From positions 62,001 through 126,000 of the forward strand of contig JAQXEH010000030.1 in NCBI GenBank assembly GCA_029250925.1: DNA of 64,000 nucleotides, read 5' to 3'. Under the pieces are notes generated by a model, which was not told the origin of the DNA, ran no database searches, and worked only from the letters and a program-made list of their open reading frames with translations. How positions within the stretch are numbered: position 1 is the stretch's first letter; each line of letters begins with the position of its first letter. This DNA is from Hellea sp. GTDB taxonomy: Bacteria > Pseudomonadota > Alphaproteobacteria > Caulobacterales > Maricaulaceae. Both the position numbers and the translations under genes were made by a program. Below are positions 21,591-32,419 of this stretch, in pieces.

Positions 21591-23231
21591 TCAATTAAGG
21601 AATTTTTTTAACATGATAGACAATTTATGTTTTTGTATTTTTGTGTTTTTTATAACCGAGAATGAAACCAGCATTGCTATCAAAAGGTTTATTGAAACTA
21701 AGACATAGTTTATATAGGTAGAAAAGAATGTTTTTGACTTCGGCTTTGGTAGTTTAACATCTAAAAACCCAGTTTCTTTAAGTCCTATATATTGCTCATA
21801 ATGACCTAATGGACTTATAATTCCAGAGACACCATTAGCGGCAGCACGAACAACCGGAATGCCTTCCTCAATGGCTCTATATGCTGCCATATTAGAGTGC
21901 TGAAATGGTCCAAAACTGTTTCCAAACCACGCATCGTTAGATTGATTAAGAATCCATTGCGGGCGCTTTTTATTTTTTGGGTACGGCGTAAAACCTGAGA
22001 AAATTATTTCATAGCAAATTTGAGCGCTTAAAACCGGTAAACCAGGAAACACGATATTTTGCTTTTTCAGGGCTGAAGAGATGGACAACAGCGATGTTGA
22101 GATAACAGGCACTTTTCTAATTTCCATCCATTTACCTCCAGGAATAAATTCACCAAATGGAACTAAGCGTACCTTATCATTAAACGCTGCCAATGAGGGA
22201 CTACCTGTTTCATCAAACGTAATAGCAGCCGATGTATTATAATAATAATCAATTGAGCCAATTGATTTCGAAGAAGGGCGTAATTCATGCCGTAAAGAAT
22301 TCAAAAGCCAAACAGGTGGTTTTTTTGTTCTTTGGGCTAAGTATTGCCCCATTGCGGAAAGTAAGCTTTCGTCTTCAAGAGCAAGACCACTAACCGCACC
22401 CTCTGGCCAAACTATATGTGTAATGTTTTCGACTCCAGGTGAAATAGATTCTGATAAATATTTTTTTGTAATTTCAACTGCTTTTAAAGGGTCAAATTTA
22501 TCTTTTTGTTCGAATTTAATCTGAACAATCCTTAATTTTACATTCCCAACGTATTCAGAGGTATGATTTTTTATCCGCACAGATCCTATGGAAAGTACAG
22601 TTCCAGTCGTTATGGTAAAAATAACCAAACTCTGCCACTTTAAATTTGTAAAAATAAAAATAAATAATAGGTAACCCAAGCTTAATACAAAAAAAGTTAA
22701 ACCATAAATTCCCCATACAGAAGCGGATTGAGAAATTGGGCCGCCCGCCTCAAAGATATATCCCAATAAATTCCACGGCAAGCCTCCAAATACAGTTCCA
22801 CGCGTAAATTCTGCTAAAAAGAATAAGGAAACAAAAGCCAAATAATCAACAAGATAATTTTTTTGAATTCTGCAAAATAAAGCTCCGGCTAAGCCCCAAA
22901 AAGAAGCCAATATTAAACTTAGGGCTATAACCATAAACGGCATAATTGGTATAAATTCTGGCCCCCGGGCTATAAAAGCAGAACCAATCCAATAGGTGCC
23001 CGAAATAAAATATCCAAAAGCAAAACAAAAGCTATCACTAAACCCTAAAATATTTGGTTTATTTTTTTTTCTAGCTAATTTGAGCCTTGCGACTAGGCAT
23101 GCTAAACAGACAATGGTTATAAACCACAAATGAAAGGGTGCCTGGCCCAATACAGCGATAACCCCCAAAGCAAAACAATATAGCTGTCCGCCCCTTCTTG
23201 AGTTCATAAAAGAATGTATGTCAGGTATCAC
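21591..23231 (-). CDS. lnt: Apolipoprotein N-acyltransferase
   Basis: N-terminal TM region plus nitrilase domain (HIVWPEGAVSGLALED, FGEFIPGGKW, QICYEIIFSGFTP, WILNQSNDAWFGNSFGPFQHSNMAAYRAIEEGIPVVRAAANGVSGIISP). Confidence 0.96.
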   Translation of the reverse strand: MIPDIHSFMNSRRGGQLYCFALGVIAVLGQAPFHLWFITIVCLACLVARLKLARKKNKPNILGFSDSFCFAFGYFISGTYWIGSAFIARGPEFIPIMPFMVIALSLILASFWGLAGALFCRIQKNYLVDYLAFVSLFFLAEFTRGTVFGGLPWNLLGYIFEAGGPISQSASVWGIYGLTFFVLSLGYLLFIFIFTNLKWQSLVIFTITTGTVLSIGSVRIKNHTSEYVGNVKLRIVQIKFEQKDKFDPLKAVEITKKYLSESISPGVENITHIVWPEGAVSGLALEDESLLSAMGQYLAQRTKKPPVWLLNSLRHELRPSSKSIGSIDYYYNTSAAITFDETGSPSLAAFNDKVRLVPFGEFIPGGKWMEIRKVPVISTSLLSISSALKKQNIVFPGLPVLSAQICYEIIFSGFTPYPKNKKRPQWILNQSNDAWFGNSFGPFQHSNMAAYRAIEEGIPVVRAAANGVSGIISPLGHYEQYIGLKETGFLDVKLPKPKSKTFFSTYINYVLVSINLLIAMLVSFSVIKNTKIQKHKLSIMLKKFLN

Positions 23232-24112
23232 TTTTCTTGATTTAAAAGATTTTTGTTTAACGTGTCACTAATTCGCAATCGCTTTACACGTCGGGGGTCA
23301 GCATCAATAACCTCAAACTCTATGTCATCAGGGTGACGAATGATTTCACCGCGCTCTGGGACACGGCCCACAAGAGTAAATATAAGACCGCCCAAAGTAT
23401 CAACATCATCTTCCTCGTCAGGAGTTGCAAAATCGCGGCCCAGTATTTTTTCAAAATCGTTTATATCGGTACGTGCATCGGCTTCCCATACAAAATGCCC
23501 CTTATTATCTGAAATAATTTGTATTTCGCGATCAACATCATCATGCTCATCTTCTATTTCACCTACAATTTCTTCTATGAGGTCTTCAATAGTAACAATC
23601 CCATCAGTACCCCCATACTCATCAACAACAATTGCCATATGAGATCTTCGAGCCTGCATTCGGTTTAATAAGTCTTGAGCTAACATAGATGGTGGAACAA
23701 AAAGAACTGGACGGCAAATGCTGCTAATTATCTTTTTATTGGGGTAAGTTTTTAATTGTCGGCCTTTCGCATCGAATAAAAGATATGGCAAGACATCCTT
23801 GATATGCACCATGCCAATGGGGTTATCTAAAGAATCCTTGTAAACAGGAAGACGTGAATGTCCGGCTGTTTCAAAAGTTTTCGATAGTTCTCTTAAAGAC
23901 GCAGATACATCTATGGCAACTATATTTGCTAATGGGACCATGACGTCTTCTACAGTTACAAGATGAAAACGCTGGGCAGCGTCAACCATTTCCTCTTGTA
24001 TTAAATCATTTTTATCATTTAAAATTGCACCGTCTACACCGTAAACAATTTCGCTGGGCTTGATTCCTATTAACTTGAGGAAGAAGCCAAAAGGGCTTTT
24101 GATTTTAATCAT
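23228..24112 (-). CDS. HlyC/CorC-family (CNNM-like) CBS-domain protein
   Basis: [20 protein letters not shown] pair, [34 protein letters not shown]. Confidence 0.93.
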   Translation of the reverse strand: MIKIKSPFGFFLKLIGIKPSEIVYGVDGAILNDKNDLIQEEMVDAAQRFHLVTVEDVMVPLANIVAIDVSASLRELSKTFETAGHSRLPVYKDSLDNPIGMVHIKDVLPYLLFDAKGRQLKTYPNKKIISSICRPVLFVPPSMLAQDLLNRMQARRSHMAIVVDEYGGTDGIVTIEDLIEEIVGEIEDEHDDVDREIQIISDNKGHFVWEADARTDINDFEKILGRDFATPDEEDDVDTLGGLIFTLVGRVPERGEIIRHPDDIEFEVIDADPRRVKRLRISDTLNKNLLNQEK

Positions 24113-24118
24113 TAGGAA

Positions 24119-24592
24119 TTACTCGTCTTTGATTTTATAGGGATTGTCAATATTCAAATCTGAAAGCACTCGAACTTCTAACTTTTCCATGGCGGCGGCA
24201 TCTTCGTCTGTTTGATGGTCAAAACCCTGAAGGTGAAGAAAACCATGCACCAGCATATGAATTAGATGATGCTTAAATGGGATTAGTAATTCCTCAGCCT
24301 CTTTTTTCAAGGTTTCATAAGATAATATAATTTCTCCCAATATTGGTGCGGGACCATTACTTGGAAAAGATAGAACATTCGTTGCTTTATTTTTATCCCG
24401 AAATTTCTTATTTAAAAATTGGATTTCTTTATCGTCAACTAATGCAATGCTTAGTTCATTAGCTATTGGTCTTTCAAGTAAAGTCAGTATTTTGTCAATT
24501 ATACCTGGAGTGACATCTGTAATATAAGCCTTGTAAGCACCCCATTGTTTTGCCCTAACACTTACGTCAAAGTTAAAAGGAAACTGAGACAC
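24119..24592 (-). CDS. ybeY: Endoribonuclease YbeY (rRNA maturation)
   Basis: LNKKFRDKNKATNVLSFP and HMLVHGFLHLQGFDHQTDEDAAAMEKLE motifs. Confidence 0.96.
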   Translation of the reverse strand: MSQFPFNFDVSVRAKQWGAYKAYITDVTPGIIDKILTLLERPIANELSIALVDDKEIQFLNKKFRDKNKATNVLSFPSNGPAPILGEIILSYETLKKEAEELLIPFKHHLIHMLVHGFLHLQGFDHQTDEDAAAMEKLEVRVLSDLNIDNPYKIKDE

Positions 24593-25560
24593 TACTTAGA
24601 AATTCTATCTCTGGTCTTAGAGGCTTTTTCATACGCATTCACTATTCTACCCACTAATGGGTGTCGAACAACATCTGAAGCCTCAAAAACTATCTGCTCT
24701 ATCCCCCTAATGTCTTTAAGTATGTCTAAAGCGTGGGCCAAACCAGAGGTTACACCTGAAGGCAAGTCACTTTGACTTGGGTCACCTGTTACAGCATATT
24801 TTGCTCGTTCACCTAAGCGGGTTAACACCATTTTCATTTGGGGTATTGTCGCGTTTTGAGCTTCATCTATTACAACAAATGCATCTGACAAAGTTCTACC
24901 TCGCATAAATGCAAGAGGCGCAACTTCTATATCCCCGGATGCGCGACGGCGGTCAACCTCATCGCGCCCCAAAACCATATGGAGCGCATCCCATATGGGT
25001 TGCATATACGGGTCTACTTTTTCATTGAGGTCCCCTGGTAAAAAGCCAAGCCGTTCCCCCGCTTCAACCGCAGGCCGGCACGCAATAAAACGAGCTATTT
25101 CACCTCGTGCCAAAAGAGAAGCGCCATAAGCAGTTGCTAAAAAAGTTTTCCCTGTTCCGGCAGGCCCAACACCAAAGCAAATAGTCTCATCCCGCATAGC
25201 GTGTATAAACTTTTCCTGCTTTGGGGTTTTAGGTACTATAGGAGACCTTCTTGGGAAGGGTATTATTGCATCAGCAGCAGCAGCCTTTACTTTGCCCTTG
25301 CCAATTGCTTTTATTAAAGCTCTTATGTCAGAGATACCGCAGGGCCAACCTCTTTCTAGCCTTTGATATACCTCTTTTATAAGCTCACCAGATCTTGCTA
25401 TACTTGGGCCGTCTCCATTAATATGGACTGATGTTCCTGGAGCTTCGATATAGACACCAAAAGCTTCTTCAATAAGGGCTAAATTAGCATGGTTTGGGCC
25501 ACACATTTTTCTTACTAGGTCTGCATTGGGGAATTCTAAAACTTGGGTTTCTTTCGACAT
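24592..25560 (-). CDS. PhoH family ATPase
   Basis: GVGPAGTGKTFLATAYGASLL, RPAVEAGERLGFLPGDLNEKVDPYMQPIWD, AFVVIDEAQNATIPQMKMVLTRLG. Confidence 0.96.
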   Translation of the reverse strand: MSKETQVLEFPNADLVRKMCGPNHANLALIEEAFGVYIEAPGTSVHINGDGPSIARSGELIKEVYQRLERGWPCGISDIRALIKAIGKGKVKAAAADAIIPFPRRSPIVPKTPKQEKFIHAMRDETICFGVGPAGTGKTFLATAYGASLLARGEIARFIACRPAVEAGERLGFLPGDLNEKVDPYMQPIWDALHMVLGRDEVDRRRASGDIEVAPLAFMRGRTLSDAFVVIDEAQNATIPQMKMVLTRLGERAKYAVTGDPSQSDLPSGVTSGLAHALDILKDIRGIEQIVFEASDVVRHPLVGRIVNAYEKASKTRDRISK

Positions 25561-25678
25561 AAAACGATATTAGATACAATAAATACAAATTGTCTACAGG
25601 AGACTAAAACAACTAATCATTAAATGTTAACTTTTATTGATTTTACCTCAATATAGCTATCTAGTTTTGCCTATAATA

Positions 25679-27160
25679 CTATTTCTGCATCAACTCCCCT
25701 GAAAGTGAGTTACGTCCAGCTTTGGTAATGAGAACTGGCCTTATTTGGCCAATTAAATCAGCTGGGCCATTAAAGTGAGTGCCTTGCAAATATGGACTGC
25801 GGCCAAAAAGCTGGTTTTCTTCGCGGCCAACATTTTCTATTAAAACGTTCAATGTTCTACCTACCAAAGACTCATTAAACGCGAGTTGTTGCGAGTAGAG
25901 TAAGTCCTGCAATCTTTTCAAACGATCTGATTTGACATCTTCCGAGACCTGTTGCGGCAAACTAGCTCCTGGGGTACCCGGGCGTACAGAGTATTTAAAA
26001 GAAAATGAACTTGCATAGCCTATCTCTTCAACACATTTCATTGTTTGCTGAAAGTCAGATTCCGTTTCACCCGGAAAGCCTACGATAAAATCACCGGATA
26101 ACGCTATATCAGGACGAGATTTACGAATCTTGACAATTAAAGTTTTATATTCTTCATAAGTATGCCCTCTGTTCATGGCTTTAAGTACTTTATCCGAGCC
26201 AGCCTGAATGGGAAGGTGCAAATAAGGCATCAATTTAGGCTCTTTTCCTAATATGGATATTAAATCGTCATCCATATCCCGTGGGTGGGAGGTGGTAAAT
26301 CTTAACCTATCGATACCGCCTATTAATGCAACATGGCTTATAAGTTCACCTAAACCCCATTGCTTGGAGTTTGGGCCCATTATGCTATAAGCATCAACAT
26401 TTTGGCCAATAAGTGTAATTTCTCTCACTCCTTGTGAGGCTAAATTACGTGCTTCATTTATAATCTGACCTACTGGGCGGGATACCTCAGCTCCACGTGT
26501 ATACGGAACGACACAAAATGTGCAGAACTTATCACATCCCTCTTGAATAGTAAGAAAGGATGAGAAACCTTTTACTTGGCGTGATTCTGGTAAATTATCG
26601 AACTTCTCTAGAGTATCAAAATCAGTTTCAAGTACCTCGCCTGAATTTCTATGAACTTTAGCAATCATCTCTGGTAATTTATGATAAGTCTGAGGACCTA
26701 AAACCATATCGACAACTGGAGCCCGGCGTTTGATTTCTGAACCCTCAGCTTGCGCAACACATCCAGCTACTGCAACTTTCATTTCGGGATTAACTTTTTT
26801 CTTTAATTGGCGAATTCGTCCCAACTCAGAGTAGACTTTTTCTGCTGCCTTTTCTCTGATATGACAGGTATTTAAAATTACCAAGTCTGCATTTTCAGGT
26901 GTTTCTACCGCCGCATAACCAATAGGTGATAATACGTCTACCATTCTCTCGCTATCATAGACATTCATCTGACAACCATAGGTTTTTATAAAAACCTTTT
27001 TTACCTTATCATTAATTTTTTTATCACTTGATAAGATTGATGGCTGATTAATATCTCGGGGTTTATTAAGATTAACATCGGCACTTGTAAGTCCTGATAA
27101 AGACTTTTCAGGCTTGATGTTACGGGACGCGTTTTTATCGCGCGGTAACAAAACTGTCAT
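25679..27160 (-). CDS. miaB: tRNA-2-methylthio-N6-dimethylallyladenosine synthase
   Basis: [39 protein letters not shown] radical-SAM cluster motif, TRAM domain. Confidence 0.97.
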   Translation of the reverse strand: MTVLLPRDKNASRNIKPEKSLSGLTSADVNLNKPRDINQPSILSSDKKINDKVKKVFIKTYGCQMNVYDSERMVDVLSPIGYAAVETPENADLVILNTCHIREKAAEKVYSELGRIRQLKKKVNPEMKVAVAGCVAQAEGSEIKRRAPVVDMVLGPQTYHKLPEMIAKVHRNSGEVLETDFDTLEKFDNLPESRQVKGFSSFLTIQEGCDKFCTFCVVPYTRGAEVSRPVGQIINEARNLASQGVREITLIGQNVDAYSIMGPNSKQWGLGELISHVALIGGIDRLRFTTSHPRDMDDDLISILGKEPKLMPYLHLPIQAGSDKVLKAMNRGHTYEEYKTLIVKIRKSRPDIALSGDFIVGFPGETESDFQQTMKCVEEIGYASSFSFKYSVRPGTPGASLPQQVSEDVKSDRLKRLQDLLYSQQLAFNESLVGRTLNVLIENVGREENQLFGRSPYLQGTHFNGPADLIGQIRPVLITKAGRNSLSGELMQK

Positions 27161-27282
27161 TTAAATCTCTCTCATAGCTCTGTTAAACTTTTTTGGCCGT
27201 ATAATAGTAAGAGCGGGTTTCTGCAAGTCTTACTTATTTGAAGAAAAGGTGTAAAGTCACAATAAAAATAATCTGGTAGTTT

Positions 27283-27690
27283 TTATTTAATTTTACGCCC
27301 GTAAAGCTCAAGACGGTGGTCTACTAACTCATAACCTAGCTTTTCAGCAATTTTATGCTGTAGTTGCTCTATTTCATCGTCAACAAACTCTATAACGTCG
27401 CCGGTAGTTACATCAATGAGGTGATCGTGATGGTCGTCATCAGTCGTTTCATAACGAGCACGGCCATCTCTAAAGTCATGGGTCTCAATAATGCCTGCCT
27501 CAGAAAAAAGCCTCACCGTTCTATATACAGTTGCTAAAGAAATTTTAGGATCAATAGTCGACGCACGGGAATATAAATCTTCGGCATCAGGGTGATCATT
27601 TGCCTCTGAGAGAACCTTAGCTATTACTTTTCTTTGATCTGTCATTCGCAGACCACGCTCAGTACATTTTTTCTCTATCCAACTTGTCAT
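27283..27690 (-). CDS. Fur-family metalloregulator (Fur or Mur)
   Basis: ERGLRMTDQRKVIAKVLSEANDHPDAEDLYSRASTIDPKISLATVYRTVRLFSEAGIIE...DHHDHLIDVTTGDVIEF. Confidence 0.93.
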   Translation of the reverse strand: MTSWIEKKCTERGLRMTDQRKVIAKVLSEANDHPDAEDLYSRASTIDPKISLATVYRTVRLFSEAGIIETHDFRDGRARYETTDDDHHDHLIDVTTGDVIEFVDDEIEQLQHKIAEKLGYELVDHRLELYGRKIK

Positions 27691-27714
27691 AAGTAATGTC
27701 TAGCCTAGTTCATA

Positions 27715-28146
27715 CTATACGGCAAGATATTTGCGGTAAGTAATTGCTGCAACGCGCCCACCTGCTCGCCTGTAGTAGGAAGGCCGTCTACCTATGGGTT
27801 CAAACCCTTTTTTCTTATAGAAATTTAATGCAGGATAGTTATCTTCAGCAACCTCAAGAAAGAGTATATCTGCTCCATTATCAATTAATTCTGTTTCTGA
27901 AATAGATAACAAAGCGCTTGCTATTCCTTTTCTCATTTTATTAGGGTCGACTGCAATTGTGATAATTTCTGCTTGTCCTTCAACTAAACTAACAATAATG
28001 AAACCATCTACTGGGCGGGAAAAACCAAAGCATAGGTCTTTTTTAATATGCGATAACATATCCTTTTTGCTCCAGGGTGCATAGAATGATTTAGCATGCA
28101 AAGAAGACATGTCGCCCGCATCATCATTAACGAGGGAACGTATCAT
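27715..28146 (-). CDS. rimI: GNAT acetyltransferase, ribosomal protein alanine N-acetyltransferase-like
   Basis: IAVDPNKMRKGIASALLSISETELIDNGADILFLEVAEDNYPALNFYKKKGFEPIGRRPSYYRR; adjacent to tsaB. Confidence 0.88.
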   Translation of the reverse strand: MIRSLVNDDAGDMSSLHAKSFYAPWSKKDMLSHIKKDLCFGFSRPVDGFIIVSLVEGQAEIITIAVDPNKMRKGIASALLSISETELIDNGADILFLEVAEDNYPALNFYKKKGFEPIGRRPSYYRRAGGRVAAITYRKYLAV

Positions 28147-28745
28147 TGGGCCATAAAGCTTTTTGAAACCTTAGCATCGGGAGCCCTTGAGTATAATGGT
28201 TTGGCGGGATGCTCAATAGGTGATAAATTAATACTCATACGCGCCATGATTCTAACATCAACAAACTGGTCTTGTAATAATAAATCATGCTTTAAATTTA
28301 TAAAACTATTTTTTGCGGCTTCAACAGTTTCTGTTATGGGAGGATGCAATTCACTACCCATAAAAAAAGCACTCCAACAGAACTCCCCACGGCGAACATC
28401 TGAAACAGATATTATATTTTTCTTTCCTTCTGGGTCTACTTGGTGCGCCCATAACCTTAAAGAAGAAATTCCTACAACCGGCAGCTTGTTAGGAAGAGCG
28501 AGGCCACAAGCAAAAGCTAGGGAGGCACGCAGACCAGTAAAGCTACCCGGCCCATTACACACAGAAATTTTCTTTATATCATCGATGCATAGGCCTGCGC
28601 CTTGAATTAATTCTGCAATCATAGGGGGTAATCGCTCAGAATGCCCTCTACCAATTTTTTCAGAATTATATGCAATCGTTTTCTCTGAGTTTACGATTGC
28701 AGCTGAGCAATGATCACCAGTAGCATCAATTCCCAAAATAAACAT
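28143..28745 (-). CDS. tsaB: tRNA threonylcarbamoyladenosine biosynthesis protein TsaB
   Basis: MFILGIDATGDHCSAAIV...GRGHSERLPPMIAELIQGAGLCIDDIKKISVCNGPGSFTGLRASLAFACGLAL. Confidence 0.94.
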   Translation of the reverse strand: MFILGIDATGDHCSAAIVNSEKTIAYNSEKIGRGHSERLPPMIAELIQGAGLCIDDIKKISVCNGPGSFTGLRASLAFACGLALPNKLPVVGISSLRLWAHQVDPEGKKNIISVSDVRRGEFCWSAFFMGSELHPPITETVEAAKNSFINLKHDLLLQDQFVDVRIMARMSINLSPIEHPAKPLYSRAPDAKVSKSFMAQ

Positions 28746-28748
28746 AAA

Positions 28749-29321
28749 TTAAGTTATTTGCTCAACACGAGTTACTTCAGGCACATAATGCTTCAAAAGG
28801 TTTTCTATTCCAGACTTAAGGGTCATAGTTGAACTTGGGCATCCAGAGCATGCGCCTCGCATTTCTAAATAAACCGAACCGTCTTCTTTATCAAATTGAC
28901 GGAATACTATATCGCCTCCATCTTGTGCGACTGCCGGCCTAACTCTTAATTCAATTAACTCTTTAATTTGCTCAACAATCTCCAATGTTTCGCCTTCATA
29001 AGTAACATCTTGAGTGGTTGCTTGTGTCCGGTCCACTAAAGGCTGTCCCCCAGCAACATAGAAATCCATAATTGCACCCAACACAGCAGGTTTCAAATGC
29101 TTCCAGTCTGCGGAGTCAGATTTGGAAACGGAAATATAATCTACCCCAAAAAAAACGCGAGTAATATCAGGGATCATGAACAGCATTTCGGCTAAAGGAG
29201 CATTTGAAATATCTTCCCCTCGACAAATTTCAACTGGGGGCTGTCCTTCACCTGTGACAGTTTTTCCAGGAAGAAATTTTAATGTGGAAGGATTGGGCGT
29301 GTCTTCTGTTTGAATAAACAT
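28749..29321 (-). CDS. NifU/Nfu family Fe-S scaffold protein
   Basis: MFIQTEDTPNPSTLKFLPG (Nfu N-domain) and MRGACSGCPSSTMTLKSGIENLLKHYVPEV (CxxC). Confidence 0.95.
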   Translation of the reverse strand: MFIQTEDTPNPSTLKFLPGKTVTGEGQPPVEICRGEDISNAPLAEMLFMIPDITRVFFGVDYISVSKSDSADWKHLKPAVLGAIMDFYVAGGQPLVDRTQATTQDVTYEGETLEIVEQIKELIELRVRPAVAQDGGDIVFRQFDKEDGSVYLEMRGACSGCPSSTMTLKSGIENLLKHYVPEVTRVEQIT

Positions 29322-29355
29322 ATGTACTCTTATTTTTCTTTTACTTAATTAAAGT

Positions 29356-29814
29356 TTACTTTTTATATACCATGGTTTTTATAGGTGGAAGATTTTCAAA
29401 ATTCAACATCAATGGAATACCATCTTTATGGTTAGACAAATTAGTCTCGAATAACATAAGGTGTAACCCGCCCGGCAAAAGCTCTACTGTATCTCCAGAC
29501 ATTATTTCAAGGTTATTCAATTTTCGCATTCGCATAACGCCGCCGTCATGAATATGATTGTGAATTTCAATAGTTTGACTAACAGGACTAGAAATAGAAA
29601 TTAAGTTAATTTTATCATTAGTTAAATTTTGTATCCGCATGTAGGCACTTGCAATATTTCTACCTGCCATAGGAGGGTTGAAATAAGCTGAGCTCACATT
29701 GATTATATTAGACATATCGCTTTTATAATCCTCATCAGCAGCCGGCTTAAAATTTTCTTGAGATGTGCACGATACTAGTGCTAGGCAACAAAGATATGTT
29801 AGAAGATACCTCAT
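29356..29814 (-). CDS. PCu(A)C-type copper chaperone, predicted lipoprotein
   Basis: MRYLLTYLCCLALVSC lipobox; IEIHNHIHDGGVMRMRKL...LLPGGLHLMLF Met/His pattern of the PCuAC family. Start placed at 29814, which removes the trpS overlap seen in the ORF track (29835). Confidence 0.88.
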   Translation of the reverse strand: MRYLLTYLCCLALVSCTSQENFKPAADEDYKSDMSNIINVSSAYFNPPMAGRNIASAYMRIQNLTNDKINLISISSPVSQTIEIHNHIHDGGVMRMRKLNNLEIMSGDTVELLPGGLHLMLFETNLSNHKDGIPLMLNFENLPPIKTMVYKK

Positions 29815-29815
29815 A

Positions 29816-30844
29816 CTATACTCCAGAAAACCCAATTATCTTTCGTACTTCGGCCACAATTGGGTCTGAAATTTCTGAAGCCCTATCAGCTGCAGTTGAA
29901 AGTATACGGTTCAATTCCTCTGGGTCACTTAAATAACGGTTCATAAGTTCAGTAATCGGGTGTATTTTACTTACAGCTAGGTCAGCAAGAGCAGACTTAA
30001 ATATGCCAAATCCCTTGCCCGCATACTCTAACAAAACATCTTGATCAGACTTGCCAGATAAAGCAGAATAAATCCCTACCAAGTTTTTTACTTCTGGTCT
30101 TCCCTCAATCTCATCTAATGACAGAGGAATCGCTCCAGCATCAGTTTTTGCTTTTCGGATTTTCTTTGAGATTTTATCCGCATCGTCTGTTAAATTAATT
30201 CTGGAATTATCAGAGGGATCAGATTTAGACATCTTCTCGGTACCATTACGTAAACTCATAACCCTTGCACCAGGGCCCTCTATCAATGGCTCACACAAAG
30301 GGAAAAAATTAGGAGAAGAAAAGTCATGATTAAACTTCGCCGCAATATCCCTTGTCAGTTCTAAATGCTGTTTTTGATCTTCGCCGACAGGAACATGTGT
30401 CGCTTTAAAAGCAAGAATATCAGCAGCTTGCAATACGGGATAATTATAGAGGCCAACAGACATTTTTTCTGAATTCTTTCCAGCTTTGTCTTTAAACTGG
30501 GTCATTCGGTTCAACCAACCAATGCGCGCAATGCAATTAAAGTACCATGCTAATTCAGAATGCGCCCTGACCGATGATTGATTATAAACTATCGCTTTTG
30601 AGGGGTCCACTCCTGATGCTAAATATGCAGCAGCAATATGGCGTGTTTGCTGTGCTAATTTTTTTGGGTCCTGCCAAACTGTTATAGCATGCAAATCGAC
30701 AATGCAGTAAATGCATTCCATTTCATCTTGAAGTTTTACGAATTTTTTTAAAGCACCTAGATAATTACCTAAATGCAAATCGCCTGATGGTTGAACACCA
30801 GAAAAAACTCGATTAGGCCCATTATAAATATTTTTATCTGTCAC
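29816..30844 (-). CDS. trpS: Tryptophanyl-tRNA synthetase
   Basis: [25 protein letters not shown] and [13 protein letters not shown]. Confidence 0.98.
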   Translation of the reverse strand: MTDKNIYNGPNRVFSGVQPSGDLHLGNYLGALKKFVKLQDEMECIYCIVDLHAITVWQDPKKLAQQTRHIAAAYLASGVDPSKAIVYNQSSVRAHSELAWYFNCIARIGWLNRMTQFKDKAGKNSEKMSVGLYNYPVLQAADILAFKATHVPVGEDQKQHLELTRDIAAKFNHDFSSPNFFPLCEPLIEGPGARVMSLRNGTEKMSKSDPSDNSRINLTDDADKISKKIRKAKTDAGAIPLSLDEIEGRPEVKNLVGIYSALSGKSDQDVLLEYAGKGFGIFKSALADLAVSKIHPITELMNRYLSDPEELNRILSTAADRASEISDPIVAEVRKIIGFSGV

Positions 30845-30846
30845 TT

Positions 30847-32418
30847 TTATGTGCTCCGCTTGAGAGCGTCGCGGATATCACTCAAATCGAAAGCCCGCAA
30901 GAGGGCAGCGCTCAATGAATAAACTAGAAGCCCTAGAAAACAGACAAACAATAGAGAAAGCATATCAGAAATTAAATTTCCATATAAAATTCGCTCAACA
31001 AAAGGTGCCATAAAACTTAAAGCTAATGACATAATAGCGCTAGCAATTATTATTCGAGGAACTCTAGTCAATAAACGATTGTCAGGGGTGAAATACCCAT
31101 TTTTTCTAAGAACTAATGTCAATGCTATAACATTCACCCAACCCGCTACCGAAGTTGCAAGTGCTAAACCTTGGAAACCAATATTTATGAAAAGATATAG
31201 TCCTAGAGTAACATTTATAACAGCCGAAATCGCAGCAAAAATCATAGGGGTTTTGGTGTTTTCTCTGGCAAAAAAAGCAGGGGTTAAGACTTTAAGTAAA
31301 ACAAATGCAGGTAAACCGTAAGCAAACATTTCTAAAGCCATAGATACTTGGTTCGTAGTAGTGGCAGTAAATGCACCGCGCTCAAATAAAGCGCCTAGCA
31401 GGAAATTTGGAATAGTGGCTAAGGCGAAAGCTGCCGGTATGGTAAAAAAAGCTGCAATTTCAACAGCACGGTTTAAAGTAACTTTTGCACCTCCTTCGTC
31501 GCCCGAACGTAATCGACGAGTTAAGGTGGGCAATAGCGCAACGCCCATGGCGATGCCAATTATTCCCAAAGGTAACTGATATAAACGATCGGCATATGTT
31601 AACCAAGAAGCAGCACTTTTTTCCATGGTTGCAATAGCGTGACTAACTAAGAGGTTTATTTGTGTTATACCTGCTGATAGTAAACCAGGAATACCTAAAA
31701 AAAATAGTCTTTTTACGCCAGGTGTTATCTGAGGCCTTTTAAGACCAATTTTAACGCCAGCTTTTCTGCATCCCCAAATAACTAAAGACATCTGAACAAA
31801 TCCTGAGAAAGTTATGGCAATTGTTAAAAAATAACCAATTACTTTTTGATTGTAACCTGAGAAGCCTAAAGTAAATAATGTGATTATCATAAAAAGGTTC
31901 AAAACAATTGGGACGGCCGCAGCTAAAGCAAAATGGTTACGGGTATTAAGGATACCGGAATACAATGCGGTTAAAGACATAAATACCAAGTAAGGCATTG
32001 TTATTTGCGCGTATACAACAGCTAGATAATATGGACTGATCCCAGTATTATGATCAACAGCCTTATCGAGCCCAAAACCAATGATAGATAATGACCATGG
32101 CATAGTTGCCTCAAAGGCTATTACAAGAAAAGCAACAACAACCAAAAGTGCAGACATTGCTTCTTTTGCAAAAGCATCTGCGGAGACCTCTCCTTCTTCT
32201 TCTAGTCGTCTGGCGTAGAGAGGAATAAACGCAGCGTTAAAAGCGCCCTCTGCAAACATTTTCCTAAATACATTTGGCAATTTGAATGCTGTAAAAAACG
32301 CATCTGATATTACCCCTGCACCCAAAAATGTTGCTATAAGCATGTCACGCACAAGGCCGAGTACACGGCTTACCAAAGTTAAAGAACCAATTATAGCCGT
32401 TGATCTTAACAATCTCAT
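30847..32418 (-). CDS. murJ: Lipid II flippase MurJ
   Basis: [57 protein letters not shown]. Confidence 0.97.
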   Translation of the reverse strand: MRLLRSTAIIGSLTLVSRVLGLVRDMLIATFLGAGVISDAFFTAFKLPNVFRKMFAEGAFNAAFIPLYARRLEEEGEVSADAFAKEAMSALLVVVAFLVIAFEATMPWSLSIIGFGLDKAVDHNTGISPYYLAVVYAQITMPYLVFMSLTALYSGILNTRNHFALAAAVPIVLNLFMIITLFTLGFSGYNQKVIGYFLTIAITFSGFVQMSLVIWGCRKAGVKIGLKRPQITPGVKRLFFLGIPGLLSAGITQINLLVSHAIATMEKSAASWLTYADRLYQLPLGIIGIAMGVALLPTLTRRLRSGDEGGAKVTLNRAVEIAAFFTIPAAFALATIPNFLLGALFERGAFTATTTNQVSMALEMFAYGLPAFVLLKVLTPAFFARENTKTPMIFAAISAVINVTLGLYLFINIGFQGLALATSVAGWVNVIALTLVLRKNGYFTPDNRLLTRVPRIIIASAIMSLALSFMAPFVERILYGNLISDMLSLLFVCFLGLLVYSLSAALLRAFDLSDIRDALKRST

Positions 32419-32419
32419 T

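Noticed and set aside
28096-28605. 169-aa plus-strand ORF
   Set aside because: Lies antisense to tsaB/rimI, which have clear family motifs; a shadow ORF with no recognisable domain.
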